A DNA stretch of 64,000 nt from Tricholoma matsutake (GCA_026075535.2 AP026550.1:7192001-7256000), one strand, 5' to 3'. Numbered from the stretch's first letter, positions 35,341-48,179 are shown. The notes: a model not told the origin generated them from the sequence alone. Numbers and translations are program-made.

Positions 35341-36439
35341 TGTATCGCTTAGGTTGGATCTCTATATGTTCATCTTTAGGAGATGTAAGACTGACCCATT
35401 TTGTTTCACAGCCAGGCCTTCTACAATGAATCACATCACACTCGGCATCAATTTCATCCTGCACCACTACAGCTCCACAAGTGCATTCTGAAAGCATAGT
35501 AAAATCTCAGGTACGACATAGATGACCAGCCCATGTTATAAGTGCCTCTTGTGTAAGCGGGTTCTCTCTCTTGTTCTAAGCTTGATAACTCATATGTTGG
35601 TGCACCTATGACTCATTCAGATGGTTTCTTGGGATCCATGTCAGGCTCAAGTAGAGGTCTGGAGGGGGGATGTATGGTTGGGGTGACAGAATGTGCTGCA
35701 GTTTGGCTGTCATTTGAGCCACTGGTAGGGATCTCAACATCCATTTGTATCAGAGGGTATTGGTTCTGGAAGCCAAAGTAAGCCATCATAGTACATGTTA
35801 TTCATGTTTCAATGCTTACTGTGTCCTCATTCCTGTATGTATCTATATCATTCTCTGCCCTGACTTCTCTTATTAGCCTTGCATTTCTCGCTCCCCCTGT
35901 GGTGTGCCAAGTTGGCTCATAAAGTGTTCAAACATTGAAAGAACAACCTCTGACCAGAAAACACAATTGACCTCCAAAATCTTTTTAAGGACCCTTTTGA
36001 GGGGGGACTAACCAACCCCATATCAGAAATTCATCACGTGACACCCCCTTGATGACCAAAAAAGTAATCCAGAAACATATCAAGCATGGATCGCAAACTC
36101 TGCAGCTTTAGCACTTCATCAGGAAAAATATTCAGGGATATAACTACTATGTTGACTTCCCCCTGTTATACTGTGCTACATAGTTCAATATAGCAACCAA
36201 CAGACTGGTAGCTTGCATAGACTTCCTTCAACCTTTCCTGATGTTTATTCCCCATATTTTACTTCTCTGAATATACTTGATAACTTACATAATTATGCAT
36301 TTCCATGATGTACCCCAGACATGCCACCGCCTTCCCAACTTCTTCTGCTGACCTGAAAGCTTTGAGACGCTTCTTGATTTAATGCCGATGGGATCAAGGA
36401 AGACTGATTGAGTCTCCCCCCTTGCAGCAGTGCAGTGGA
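35341..36439. other. Spacer, no recognised gene
   Basis: Minus-strand reading of about 36370-36060 gives a mostly open, protein-like text (for example HQERLKEVYASYQSVG and VLKLQSLRSMLDMFLDYF), but I cannot assign it. Nothing else stands out. Confidence 0.4.
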
Positions 36440-37299
36440 GGGTTGATAGTGTTGCTGAAGTTTGGTTCAGTTTGGTTCTTCAAGGATTTTGCTGAACCTA
36501 GAACCAGACTTCAGGTTTGGTCTAGGCAATGTGCTGAACTTCAAACTGGATCATTGGTTCAGGTTCAGAAGGGTTCGGGTCTAGGTTCAGGAGGGTCTGA
36601 ACCCAGAACTGAACTTGTTTATACCAAAAGTTCTCTAAAATGGCTCCAAGCTTTGTAGATAACTACATACCTCAAAGACCCTTTTAATAGTCTCAAGATG
36701 CATCTTATTCCCCCTCACAAGGTTTTCTCGATATGACAGAAGTATTAAACTAACTTGTAGGGGGGCATGTCTTGACTAATAAAAAATTTGGCCCCTCCTG
36801 TGTCATGAGCAAGGGGCCATGAACTTAATTAAATAAAAATAAAACCCCTCGCACAAGATGCACAAGTGTTGTCATCTATTCCATCCCTGAAACCTCCCTA
36901 GTACCACTCATCCAGTAGTGTTGAATACTGTGATGAAACACTTGCTACATAGTCCAACAGACTTATTACTATACTTGTTAGATTGTAGATATTATGACTG
37001 AAATTTGTTTACTTCATATCTTGCTTCATAGTGTAGCTATTGCGGACCCAGACATAGGGGGTAATGCACACGCGATATAGTGGACACCTACTTTTATGCC
37101 TGGCGGTTTCCTGGCACAACAGGAACAAACAAAAGCAAAATCCTACTATGTCTGGGAAACTAGACACTAGATTGATTTGGATAAAGTGCAATACACATTA
37201 CTATTATTGAACCTGTGTTATTAGTGTGTTGCAGACAGTTGACTTGAGTTGCTGACTAGTGTTATACACTAGTAGAATTCATCTTAAGCTTTAACAAGT

Positions 37300-37790
37300 A
37301 AGTCCTCATGGTCTCCATCATCCCACTCCCTGTTGTGCACCTCCCACTGCCATCCTCATCTGTGCCATCGAATATGGGTCCTCCATCATTGTCATGGGTC
37401 ATGCTCAGTCATCACCTTGTTCCCATTGTCATAGTCATTCTCATGCTTGTGCTCCCCATTGAGCTGGTCCCCCTTGGGCACTGGTACTTGTTGTGTTGTT
37501 TACTGCTAGCACCGACCATCCACTCTGCAAGCAGTTGCTCACAAGGCTGGGGGTGGGTGCTGGGTCATCCATTGTCATTGTGGGGTGCTGTGCTGTTCCT
37601 TGTCAATGTGGGGCCCTGGTGCTTGGTTTTGTCATTGTAGGCTGGTTATCCATTTTCATGGTTGGGCATGGGCTATGGGTGCCATCATTGCAGCATGTTT
37701 ATGACCTAAAACTAAAGAAAACAGTTAGTTTGTTGAAAGAAACAAGAAACTTAAAACTTATCTAGGGCACAAATTTTGGCCCATTTTGCC
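37300..37790 (+). repeat. GT-rich repeat block related to 51480-52390
   Basis: Shares with 51480-52390 a CAAGCAGTTGCTCA-type hairpin relic flanked by CCACTC and GGGGGTGGG, many CATTGTC motifs, and a trailing AAAGAAA..GTTAGTTT..AAACTT..AGGGC then CCAAAT/TTTGGCCC segment. Not coding. Confidence 0.5.
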
Positions 37791-37941
37791 AGTGGGTGCG
37801 ACTTGGATAGCTCGTTTACAGTCAGGTGGCAGAATTAACAGAAATGTTCCCATCACATGCATACAGGACATGTGATGCATCAAAACCTGCTAAGTGTGTG
37901 AATTGTGTTTACATACATTAGAGCCTGTTCAGTAATAGGTT

Positions 37942-39365
37942 GTGTATGAAATCTACCCCATATTTTGCCAAGGCTGCCTGTGTGATCAGAAATCACCAAA
38001 CAATGCCAATGGTTGGTGCTTGAATTCTACTGCATTGATATCAATGAGCAATAATGCTCATGAGCTCTGGCTAGCACAGCATCACCTTGTCTCTGTTGCT
38101 GCCGCTGCTGTAGCAGCATTTTTCCTTTACTGTCTCTCAATCATCATGGGAAACTCTCAGGCTGTTAGTACTGTGTCTCAACAATGGGCTGATCATGAGA
38201 TGGAGACCATCCTTCTGCACTTTATTAACAACAAGTCAGAGATTGGTGATGCAGGCAATTTCAAGAAGAAGACATACACTGCTGCTGCCAGAACCATCCC
38301 AGGTCAGACCAGGAGCTCGTCACAGGTGCAGATGAAATGGCAGGCTGTGAGTTCAATTGTTGTACTTTTTGAACTGATCATTCATAAATCATAGTTGAAA
38401 TCAATGTACCATGCCATCCAGAGCTATCAAGACACCTTGGGGGTGCATTGGGATTCCCCAGAAAATGAGCAGGACATTGGGAAGGGGGCAAATATCACCT
38501 TGGATGCCGAAGCACAGGTATGGCAAACAATGATCGACTCAAAGGTGCATTGTTACCAGATTTATTCATGACTCAAAAAGGTGATTGCTCTCCCCTTTTC
38601 TTCAGAGGAACCACCCTATGAAGCCTTTCTGCAACAGGGGCTGGTGGTGGCTTTGATACATGGAGAAGATTCTACCTGTAGCTGGTGCAACTGGTGCACA
38701 CTCCTACATGGCAACTGAAGCCGATCCCCCATCCCTTACTGGTGATCAAGATCAGGAATCAGACCATGCATCGCTGCAAGCTCCTGGCAACAATCTGATG
38801 GATATTGACTCAGTTGGCCAACCATCTATTTCCACTTCTACTTCCTCCACTTCTGCTGACATATTGCTACAGCCAGCCACCAAACGACCATGCTTAGATG
38901 ATGATAGTATCTCTGTAGCACATCATGCCAGCTCTGACCTCCCCACTGAGTCTGGGAGTGCAGCAGCCCTCTCTGTCCCGTCTACTGAGCACAGCAAAAA
39001 AATCATAGAAATCATTCTCAGAGAAGGGTAAGAAGGCAAGGACAACATCTGAGTGTTCCTCTGCCCACTCCTCAAAATCAACCCCTCCCTCCACCTCTCA
39101 ATGTGTTGACAAGGTCACTCTGGCTGTCGCTATCATTGAACTCCATGGCAGCATCAAAGACATGACTCAAGCAATACTGGTGGCATCAAAGCCTCCTGAG
39201 AGTGTAGGCAAGAAAGCTGCAGTCCATTGCCAGGAGGCTGTGCATCTCATGCAAGCATGCAATGATGGGCTTTCTGTTATGGAGAAGGCCGTGCTTATCA
39301 TATTCTTTGGGGATCATGACAAGGAAGTAGATATGTACATAGCCCTGGATGACAGTGAGCTTTGA
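37942..39365 (+). pseudogene. Harbinger Myb/SANT-like DNA-binding protein
   Basis: Pieces: QQWADHEMETILLHFINNKS with GNFKKKTYTAAA (about 38182-38290), a Myb-like helix pattern. After an intron-like gap come MYHAIQSYQDTLGVHWDS and GANITLDAEAQVW (about 38405-38520), then a Ser/Thr-rich acidic linker (38660-39030) and a C-terminal helix region with DGLSVMEKAVLIIFFGDH (about 39265). Such a protein accompanies Harbinger transposases and recruits them to DNA. Stops near 38395 and 38570 and a missing frame near 38650 indicate decay or introns. Confidence 0.65.
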
Positions 39366-39566
39366 CAGACAGTCATCAGGCAATGGATTGGACACGTCTA
39401 ACAGAATATTTTGTTGTATGTACTTGTCCTTTGTAGTCACTTCTGTATTCACTCCTGTATACCTACTTGCTACTCAATTGTCATTGTCATCACCCTCTAA
39501 GTCATCCTCATCATCCTCTGAGTTGTCCTCCAAGTCAGACTAAATCACAGCATCCCTATCAATCCC

Positions 39567-40923
39567 TCATTCCTCATAGACAAGAATATAGTCATCCCAC
39601 ATTTTCTGTGCAATCCTATCCTGGCATAAATCTGCATTATCAAGCTCGGGAGCTCCTTCCAATGTAATGTCTTCATCAACATCATCATACATCCACACAG
39701 CATCAGAGGTGGTACTCGAGATAGGTTGGTCATGAGGGTTGTGGATGGAGATAAAATTGTGAACAGCAGACAATGCTGCAGGTATTCTTGCTTGCACTTC
39801 CAGGCTATATTCCAGGGCTAGCAACAAAATTTGGAATCGACATTTCAAGACACCAAAAATACATTCAATGGCATTGTGTGCTGATGAATGGCGTAGATTG
39901 AATAATTCTTTGTTCTGAGGCCTTGAATTACATTATTGAGATGGGTCCAGTAGCAAGAGATATGAAAGCCATTACCTGACATTTGCATGGCCCCACTCAG
40001 CAAGGTGATAGCGCACAGCTTTGTATGGAATAAGGAGCTCCTTGCATGATGGAAAGCCAGCATCAGCAAGGTAGTATCATCCTTCTGGAACCACAAGGCC
40101 TCTCAAGTGTGCATCATCCCAGATTCGTGCATCAGATGCAGAGCCCTCTCAGCCACATAGGCTGTATATGAAAAGAAGAGCAAAAGAGCAGGCAAAAAGA
40201 CAGTTCTGAGAGATGAACTCTTTGTGGTTCTGATAAAGTGGTCTATCAACAGATGGGGGTGCACAGTGGATGTGGCTGCCATATATAGCTCCTAGTGCAT
40301 CCTTAAAATATGGCCAAAGTTTGGGGTTATGGCAAATGTGATGGGGGACTTGGTAGCCAGCCTTTGGTAGCTGCACATACTTTGTATAGAAGGGAGAGGA
40401 GGACAAAATGAACAGGATTTTTCGAAAATATCTGCCATTGAGTTACTATTAAAATACATTTGTGAACAGCTAGATTTTTGCTCACCATGATATTGTCTCA
40501 TTTGATCTTTGGAATCTTTCACCAACATGCCTGATAGTCAGGCCAGTCACACATATAAAAAAGAATGGCAAGTTGTTCCTCTAGAGACACATTTCTTGAA
40601 TTCTGATAGCCAATATCACGAAGCTCCTGTACAAGATTGCTGAAAACCTCAAGGCTCACACCAAGTTCAGTGCAAATTTGGTTAGGATGACCACAGAGAA
40701 GCTCTAACAGCCATGCTTCACCAGAGAGTGCAGAGGTGTGGTAAGGCTCTTGGACATATAAGGACTGCAGTATGTTAGCCGTAGCAGACACAATGATGCT
40801 GATGATAAGGGCTGCATAGTGGATAATCCGTTGCCGTCTGTGCCAGTGTGCGAGGCCAGGGTTGTCTGAGTCCATGAAATTGCTATTCTTCATCATCTGA
40901 ACCACATATATAAATGCAACCAT
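39567..40923 (-). pseudogene. Harbinger DDE transposase (DDE_Tnp_4 type)
   Basis: The N-terminal part (40923-40519) has a helix-turn-helix-like GVSLEVFSNLVQELRDIGY and VSLEEQLAILFYMC. The catalytic core has FKDALGAIYGSHIHC near 40290, where GAIDGSH is expected: the first Asp is Tyr (40281-40283). GSASDARIWDD follows a TGA at 40149-40151. YYLADAGFP keeps the second Asp and NAIECIFGVLKCRFQIL keeps the Glu. The loss of one catalytic acid and the stop mean this copy cannot catalyse cut-and-paste transposition. Convergent with the Myb-like gene. Confidence 0.75.
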
Positions 40924-41315
40924 CTACCAATGTGTCGCACTTGGCAGGCTATGCTTACTCCACTGCATCGCACTATGCGCAGTGCTAATACTACGCATTA
41001 CAATGGCCATCAATTTCACATGCACTTCCAGCTCCGACGGCATTTCGGCAATCTCTGATCAGCCTACAGGCTTGGCAAAATACGGTGTAGATTTCACACA
41101 CAGCCTATTACCGAACAGCTTCGTAGTACTCACAAAAGATGCGACAAAAAAAGTTCGGTTCGAACCAGGTTCAGCAAGGTTCAGAGATTTTGAACCTTGC
41201 CCGAACAAATCTCTGAACCTTGCTGAACCTAGAACCGAACTTGTGGTCCGGTTCTACCCATCCACCCGAACCTTGGACCGAACTTTGGTTCGGAACCGGA
41301 CTGCGGCATCCCTAA

Positions 41316-42000
41316 GGGTTGAAGGGTTGCTTAAGACTTGCCGATGAATAGGTGGGAAGGCGGCGCATCATAGTAGATACGAAGTATTTCTCCTTACCAA
41401 AGGGGAAGCTAATGAATATTTTATAAACAACGATCCGCGAGGCATTCTTCTAATGTAGTACTACACATATACAGCTATTACTTGGTCTACATCGGACAAG
41501 AATTCTATCTACATTTCATCAAAAGCCAATGTACTTCCTCTCCTCCAGATTCCACGTAAACGAAGAACAGAAGAAAAGAATCCCAACGAACGAACCCATG
41601 ACTTCCACTTGAAAACGGCCATCCTCGGAAAAGGAAGTCTCATCGCCTTAACTCCATCGTGTATTGCTAGAATACAATATGGCGCTCGTGCCACCACGCT
41701 CTGTCCTGTACCCAACAGGCAACATGCTACAAGACCGTCGGATGTGCGCTGCGTTAGAAGCATGCAGGACGAATGAATTAACGTCAGGGGCTCCTATACG
41801 ATTGCATCCCACTTGACGTACGTACATTAATTGCCGAATGTAGGGATGATTATAATGCGTTGCGTTCTATCCGTGTTGCTCCATTACCATGCGAGAGAAC
41901 TTGCTCCGTTTGCGAATTACTGGCCCGTAAAAATACAATGCCTGTATACCCAAACCTCGTCAATAAACGCGCAGACTGATATTAATTGGGAATCAAACGG
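41316..42000. other. 3' flank of MFS gene
   Basis: No gene recognised. Probably the 3' UTR and intergenic spacer of the MFS transporter. Richer in CpG than the neighbouring transposon sequence. Confidence 0.5.
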
Positions 42001-44295
42001 TTAACGCACGTATGGAATGGGTATCATGAAGAGAGCGATGAATGCAAAAAGGGAATTCGCCCACTTGTACCCGAGGGCGCGCAACATTTGATTAGTGAAT
42101 AATGGGAATACGGTACCCATAAGATTACCTGGTGATGATGGTCAGCGTGTAGTTGACATTCGGGCGTCTAGAGACCTACGTGCGAGACTCTGTCCTGCCA
42201 ATGCAGATGACGCGTAAGGACCGTAACTAATACACGAAATAAGGATAGTTACCAAAAGGCGACTCTGTAAAAGGTAAAGAAATAAACACTCACCAGTCAG
42301 CGAGATATGAAAATACGGCAAGATACATGATAAACACCGCCCAGATAAACAGCTGTGGGCAATAAAAATGAGAACAAGGACGATATTACAATAGACTGAT
42401 GCATACAGTTATTGCAATTGCCTGGACGATCCAGTGTACGCTGCGAAACGACGACCAAGCGTACATGAACATGCTGACAGGGAAAAGGATAGCAGCAAAG
42501 CACGCCCAGTGAAGACGAGCCTCCGGTCCGCGCGTTGGGAAGTATTTCCTAAATAAATAAAAAAGCGCCTCATATGGTAGCCGCTATGCAAAGATGTAAA
42601 GGTCCACTAACTGATACAGCGTTTCCTGATGCATGTTCGTGAAGAACCCAATAAACGAGCCGATCCTACACGAGTTTTCGTGATTACACAAACACAAAGA
42701 TAGAACAGCGACGAACGTCATGGCAGCAAAAGTACTCCCAACTTGACCAGTATTAAACGCGTGAAGGACGCGGAAAATGGATCCAATGGATCTAAAGTCA
42801 ATTTAGCCATGTGTGTGAAATGAGACGATGTCGAAATTGAAAATTCACTCTATCATGCAGAATACAATCCCCCATGCGAACCCGATCCACAGCTGCACGA
42901 CACAACTAATTAACGTGAGCGATTACTAGGGTACAGATGGCGTACGCTGAAGCTCAGCACTACTGGCTCTGTAAACATCAAGACTACACCACGAATACGG
43001 TTAATTGATTTCAAAGGGAAACGTTGGGGTGGAGGACATACAGATAGGTCGGGTGCAGGATATATAAATTAGGGTTCTCAGAGGCGGTCGTTCGTCTTCT
43101 ACTCTAGCGCGGTACCGGTCGTTACCCGTCTCCTTCCTGATCTTTTTCGCAAGTCGGACGAGGAGTACGGATGATCGTGTTTCTTTCAAGAGAATGGGAG
43201 CTAACACAAAGAAAAGTGAAAAAATACTGTCGGAAGCTCAGTCAGGCATAGATAGATTCATCGAGACATGTGATTTGGAAACTCACATCATTTGATACCA
43301 CTGGATCCATCTCCATTCAAGACGGGGATTCATCTCGACCCATCCAGCTACCACCGGACCTATCCCCGTTCCACCAATAGCGGCCAGTGCAAATATAGAC
43401 ATTGGTAGTCCGCGACTAGACTGTTGTTCAGTCACGGACCTTCGATAAACGTAAGCAAGATAAACTTACTCCTTAGGCGCCCATATATCCGCAATAGTTC
43501 CTCCAACCATCGTTGCCCCTGTCGATCCAAATGAACCCTGTAAAAAACGGGCCAGAATGACAGTCTGGATATTTTTTGATCTTCGGTATGTAAATGGATA
43601 TCAGGTGAATTCAGGTAACAATGAAGGGAGGACATATTACAGTGCGACCATCAGATACATGAGAAGGAATCCGATGGCGGAACCAATGTAAAGGGGTTGT
43701 CGCCCAAACTCCTCACTTAAACTAGCGGTCACAAGTGGTACGACCCCGAATCCAAGCCCATAGACGCTGAGACCGATGGTTGCTTGAAAATTCGTACAGT
43801 TCAAATCCTGTCTCATCGATGCAAAGCCCATGTTATACGCCGAAGAGGTTGTTGCTGGAGTTCCAGACGAGAAGAATTGATGAATATATAAGGAAACATA
43901 TAAAAGCCACGTACATGCGAAGATCGTTGAAATGCAAGCCATGGCTGTGATTATCCATTTCTTACGCAGGCTGAAGTTGGCAGGATTGCGTTGATCTCCT
44001 TCCTCGAATTCGACCTACACCAGCCACTAACTCATTACAAAAAAAAACATGCGTGACTGAACGGATGACTCACGTAAATCGTTTTATCCGATGCAGTACT
44101 GTTTTTCTCTGTGAAAAACGAGACCGCATTATCTGGTGTATCGAGACCAAGTTTTACTTCCTTCAAAGTCGGGTCCAGATCTTCATTCGGCCTCATAAGA
44201 CATGAAGGATCGTGAGCGTACAGTGTGTGGTTATCCTCTGGAGAGCTTTCCACGTCGTTAGCGAAATTTGAGGAAACTTCACCGTCTGGTGTCAT
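42001..44295 (-). CDS. MFS transporter, DHA1 (drug:H+ antiporter) type
   Basis: Start at 44295 (MTPDGEVSSN), stop TAA at 42003-42001, about ten exons with short GT..AG introns. Exon motifs in order: acidic N-terminus, NPANFSLRKKWIITAMACIS near 44000, FQATIGLSVYGLGFGVVPLV and EEFGRQPLYIGSAIGFLLMY (43800-43640), VILARFLQGSFGSTGATMVG near 43560, LAAIGGTGIGPVVAGWVEM near 43390, KETRSSVLLVRLAKKIRKE near 43190, LWIGFAWGIVFCMI near 42890, FNTGQVGSTFAAMTFVA near 42760, RGPEARLHWACFAAILFPVS near 42520, YGPYASSALAGQS near 42210. The GRQP loop and the GPxxxGxVxxN-like TM5 region fit 12-TM plasma-membrane exporters using the proton gradient. The C-terminus stops right after IPIPYVR, slightly short for the family. 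Apparently functional; ordinary host gene. Confidence 0.8.
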
Positions 44296-45306
44296 GAGAT
44301 ACGCAAATACTGGATCGGTTCATAGTGAACGTGGGGAGTAGGGGTTTCTTATATACATCGACAGATCGCGTCGTCGGGCCGAGAGGCTCAAGACTCTGCC
44401 GGAACCAAACCCGGCTTCTCTGGAAGAAGTTGTAAATAGACTCTGCGTGTACGTCTTGCTTAGCGATAATGGTACCAGGGATGCTTAGTAGATCGCAAAA
44501 CATTGGACACCTTTATGTTTTCATACTCCCATCGATATCTGTGTGTGCCGACGGTATCGTATCAGATCGTAGCGTGTATTAGAGTCTCGTTCGGGTTTGA
44601 ATTGAACATTCGGCAAGGAAACAGAGTGTAGCTACTAGAAAATAATAGGTTCAAACATTCAATTAAATCGACCCTGGGCCTGAGTTGAACCCGAGGTGAC
44701 ATGTCTGGCCTGCAGCTGAGGAATATTGATACATTGGGACTTGGATAACTAGCTTGTTGTCGATAGATGTTCTTACTCTTCATGCATCGATGTAGATATC
44801 AAAACCTTTGATGACAAAAGGGCGTGGAAGGCGCGCGGCAGCAGTAAGTGCCCGGAAAGACGTAGTGACCTTGTAGCGATGAATCATGATGGGCTTTTCC
44901 CTGCTTTTTCCCTGCTATGACCCTGGGCATTCTATAGATCAGAATAACGTATGGGTGGATCTACGAATCTGACCCAAAACTGATTTAAGGTGCCTGGCGT
45001 GTAATACCCTATACCTTCCGTTCTCCTGATATGCCCATACACACAGTGAGTATACCAGTCTTGTGATGTGCCAAGGACAGTCCTTCGAATTCGTGGTATA
45101 CAACTAATAAAGAAGTTTGCCGAGATGCTGCGGCCGTTAGGACCAGATACCGAACTGATACTATACGCCCGCTCTGTTAACAAAGGCTTGCTAATTCCTG
45201 TTTTCACGTAGGATTCGTCGTTTGAGTTCCGGCAGTGTTCCCGGTACGTCTCTAATTGACCGCAAGATGCGCTACGATCGGTGGAGCAAAATCGAGCACT
45301 CTTTTA
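44296..45306. other. Upstream region of MFS gene
   Basis: No gene recognised; the minus frames at 44503-44279 and 45207-44932 have no visible family. Likely holds the MFS promoter. The right part borders unit B. Confidence 0.45.
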
Positions 45307-45479
45307 ATAGATAAACAGCTCGAGATCTCGCTCGAGATGCTGAACAAAAATGAGGCCGTTTGAACAGATTTCGAATCTCGCTCGTATTTAATTAGTCATT
45401 CCCATTGCTGCTCCTCCTGCTCCTCCCCACATGCTATCCAGTGCAGACAATGACGATATAGAGACAAAGAAGTTATGTG

Positions 45480-45700
45480 AGAGCAAATAGAGCGCTCACC
45501 TGAGTACCGCATTATCGTCGCTTCCCATGCTGCAGCGCTTGCTCCTCCTGCCACTTCTCCCCCAATATCCTACGCCAGCACCTGCTGTTTGTCAACCTGG
45601 AGTTTAAGTTGTCTTACAAGTAAAAATAACTCACTTGGTCATCATAGCCGTCATTGTTCGCGTAAACTTTCTCATCAAAATCTCCATGCAAACACCGAAG
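45480..45700 (-). pseudogene. Exon-like fragments of unknown gene
   Basis: Minus-strand reading gives HGDFDEKVYANNDGYDDQ followed by a GTGAGT donor (near 45635), an intron to CAG near 45600, then a Gly/Ala-rich stretch with a stop and another GTGAGC donor near 45498. Looks like two short exons of an acidic small protein. Not found in unit A. Not assigned. Confidence 0.3.
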
Positions 45701-45878
45701 TTTGCAGAGACATAAAGGGAGGGAGGGGCGTGCGAGGAGAGAGACGTGTGCAGGGGAAGGGACGCGGATGGGACACGTGGTCTTGGTCAGGAAGAAGCTG
45801 GGGAGAAAGCCTTAGCCAAAGTCGTGGGGATGCCAGCAATTGAATATCACATGATTCGATGAGGATGTCCTAGTCAAA

Positions 45879-45895
45879 ACAAAGAAGTTGACATG
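45879..45895. repeat. SINE target-site duplication, left
   Basis: ACAAAGAAGTTGACATG, identical to 46256-46272. Confidence 0.9.
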
Positions 45896-46256
45896 GGGCA
45901 CGATGGTGTAGTGGCAACCATCGTCCTCGGCCTAGGCCCTGTGACCAACTGACAATAGGCAGGAGGTCTCGAGTTCGAATCCTGCCCCTGTTCAGCCACT
46001 GGGGGGTTTTAGTGGATATTATCCAATGTGATGAGTCCCACACTACTGTAATCATACAGTGTGCATAAAATGCATTTCCTCCCTGGTAACCCTACTCTGA
46101 GGTTCAAATTCCTTGGAACCCCTAAGCAGGCGGCGAGAGCAGTAACATTGTCATCCCCATATTAAGCAGGATGGTCTTCCAGAAATGGAATTCTAGTGTC
46201 TCAGCCTCCCACACATTGTGGGAAAAATGCTTCCACCAAAAAAAAAAAAAAAAAAA
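45896..46256 (+). mobile_element. Complete tRNA-derived SINE
   Basis: Head: A box TGGTGTAGTGG (45904-45914) and B box GAGTTCGAATC (45971-45981), the internal RNA polymerase III promoter. GGGGCA at 45895-45900 can pair with TGCCCC after the B box like an acceptor stem. Body about 250 bp; tail of 19 A (46238-46256). Flanked by a 17 bp direct repeat ACAAAGAAGTTGACATG at 45879-45895 and 46256-46272, with the shared A and G ambiguous. Moved by LINE machinery supplied elsewhere; none is seen here. Confidence 0.85.
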
Positions 46257-46272
46257 CAAAGAAGTTGACATG
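46256..46272. repeat. SINE target-site duplication, right
   Basis: ACAAAGAAGTTGACATG directly after the A tail. Confidence 0.9.
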
Positions 46273-47220
46273 TTGACAGTCTGTTGCTACTGTTGAGTAT
46301 GTTAGCCAGTTGACTTCAACAATGTCAGTAAATAACAAATCGAAATCCAGGCTTCTGTCGTTTAAAACTTTTCAAGTATACTTATACTGAACATATTTTG
46401 CAGACTGCACACTGGTGACCTTTGACAATAGGCTCAGCTGATTCCAGAATGCCTAAAGATGTGTGTGGTCGCATCTCATCTGGAGAAAAATGCCATCCGC
46501 ATCAATAGCATGCTTAATGGGTAATAATTTGGAACATCCATTCCAAACGGAATTTTTAACCGGGATGGAGCATTTGAAATGTTTTGGCCTTTGCTTAGGG
46601 ATAGGATAGGATATGCCATCGCGGTCCCCCTCTGGAATGGCTATCTCTGCTTTTGCTCGCTGCGAAAACTGTCCATGTACACTCCTGGTAATGCACTCGC
46701 TAGTGGGATGTCTCTTTAGCTCCTTTCCCCAACAAAATTGATGCACATTGAACTTACTGGATGACATCGATGGAGATTAGATTAGAGATCTCCTGGTTTT
46801 CCGATCTCTCCATGCACTGGCATAACATGTTCGTTACACTGTTACACATGGAAGCATCACCGAAGCACAAAACGAATGTACAAAACTTTCTGATTATGTT
46901 ACACTGATTTTGTGGCAATCTATGCTTCTAGACTAGGTCTCCTTGATGCTGTGGCTCATCTGTTTTGTTTGCCCAAGTCAAGAACAAAGCTTATGATTCC
47001 AAGTGACTGACAAACATGTTGAAGGTGATTGGAGATAACGAAACATAACATTCGAGAAACTGCTTTTCATCATCTCACTTTGTCCATACAGATCGAAGCA
47101 CTGCAAGCAGTGCCTAGGTAGCTGACATAGATACTTTTGCTGTGGTCCTCACAAATGAAGGTGGAGATTAGTATGCTGCTTATACATATATTATAACTCA
47201 GTGGAATTCATAATAGTATC
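46273..47220. other. Unit B sequence without recognised gene
   Basis: Collinear with parts of 6480-8015, with deletions. No gene recognised. Confidence 0.5.
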
Positions 47221-48172
47221 ACATCATGCTCAATTCATATCCCACTCCTCGTATAGTAACTGTAACCCAGACTGTGAAAGATACCTGTACATGTAGAGGC
47301 GAGTACATGGTCGCCTAGCGATATGCAGGGCTTGATATTGCTGTATATAGTCCCTCCATAGAAGTTTAGTGAGGAAGAATCCAGCAAAGCGATGTCGATG
47401 AGGAAACACCTTGCCAAGTATCCTTCCTATAAATTGATACCAATTTGAGCTGTGCCTTGTGTGAACTGCAATGATGATCAAGCGGCCAAACCTCATGAAC
47501 AACAAGAGAGAAAAAATTACCCTTGGTAGTGTATGCATGCGGGGTCGATACAACTCATTCTTCACATTCGCTAACGAAAGCCCACAATCGGTATCAAAAC
47601 CCTTTTAAACAACGACGCAAAAAACCCTGTAAACACACCCTTCATCAATCCCCACCCTATAAATTCAACACGTCAGCTCCAAAAATGTGACAAGCACACC
47701 AAAAAAGAGCAAAAACACTCATTCCTCCCCAAACTGATCAATAAACATAATCTCAACTGGAGCCTTCAAATCCGCCTCTCCAAGTTTATCAAACCCATCC
47801 TGCACCACACTCCCCCTACACACCTGGACCCTCATCTTCTCGAGCCAGTTCTCATCTACATCTGCATGGGGTTAAGAGAGAAATGAAAGTAAAAACAGGA
47901 TTAAGAGTGTTGCCATCGTTGAATACAAAGCTGCGGAATATGGAGACCTGGACATTGAAGGGAATGGAGAAGGGGATGTTGTTGAGGACGAGGTAGGCTA
48001 GTTGGCATTTGGGGCATGTGTGGGTATGTGGGGTGGGTGTCATTGGCTGTGAAGAGTTATTGTTCTTCAAAGCTGGGGGATAGTTTAGTTTTGGCTGGAG
48101 GGAGAAAGGATGGATTAGATGGCTGCTTCTATGAATGACTGTACATCAATTTGAGATGTGCATTTGGTGTGT
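47221..48172 (-). pseudogene. HUL5/UBE3B-type HECT ligase, C-terminal segment (unit B)
   Basis: Minus-strand counterpart of 8015-8940. WYQFIGRILGK near 47435, GFFLTKLLW near 47380, QLAYLVLNNIPFSIPFNVQV near 48000 and QIDVQSFIEAAI near 48140. Frames are broken and part of the FIGRILGKAMYKGIL stretch is deleted relative to unit A. Same architecture and same missing C-lobe as the other copies. Confidence 0.6.
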
Positions 48173-48179
48173 GTGTGGG

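Larger units (their letters stand above)
36440..41312. mobile_element. PIF/Harbinger DNA transposon, two-gene
   Basis: Contains a plus-strand Myb/SANT-like gene and a convergent minus-strand DDE transposase. Both ends hold ~170 bp of GGTTC/GAACC-rich sequence (36440-36610 and 41155-41312) in inverted orientation. The outermost bases GGGTTGATAGTG and, inverted, GGGATGCCGCAG are only weakly alike. TAA follows on the right, but a matching 3 bp duplication is not seen on the left. A GT-rich repeat block (37300-37790) is inserted inside. Confidence 0.65.

Noticed and set aside
44932..45207. Minus-strand 91-codon frame upstream of the MFS gene
   Set aside because: No recognisable motif or splice pattern; could not be supported as a gene.
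45895..45990. Functional tRNA gene at the SINE head
   Set aside because: The T stem does not pair, and the sequence continues into a 250 bp body with an A tail and target duplication.
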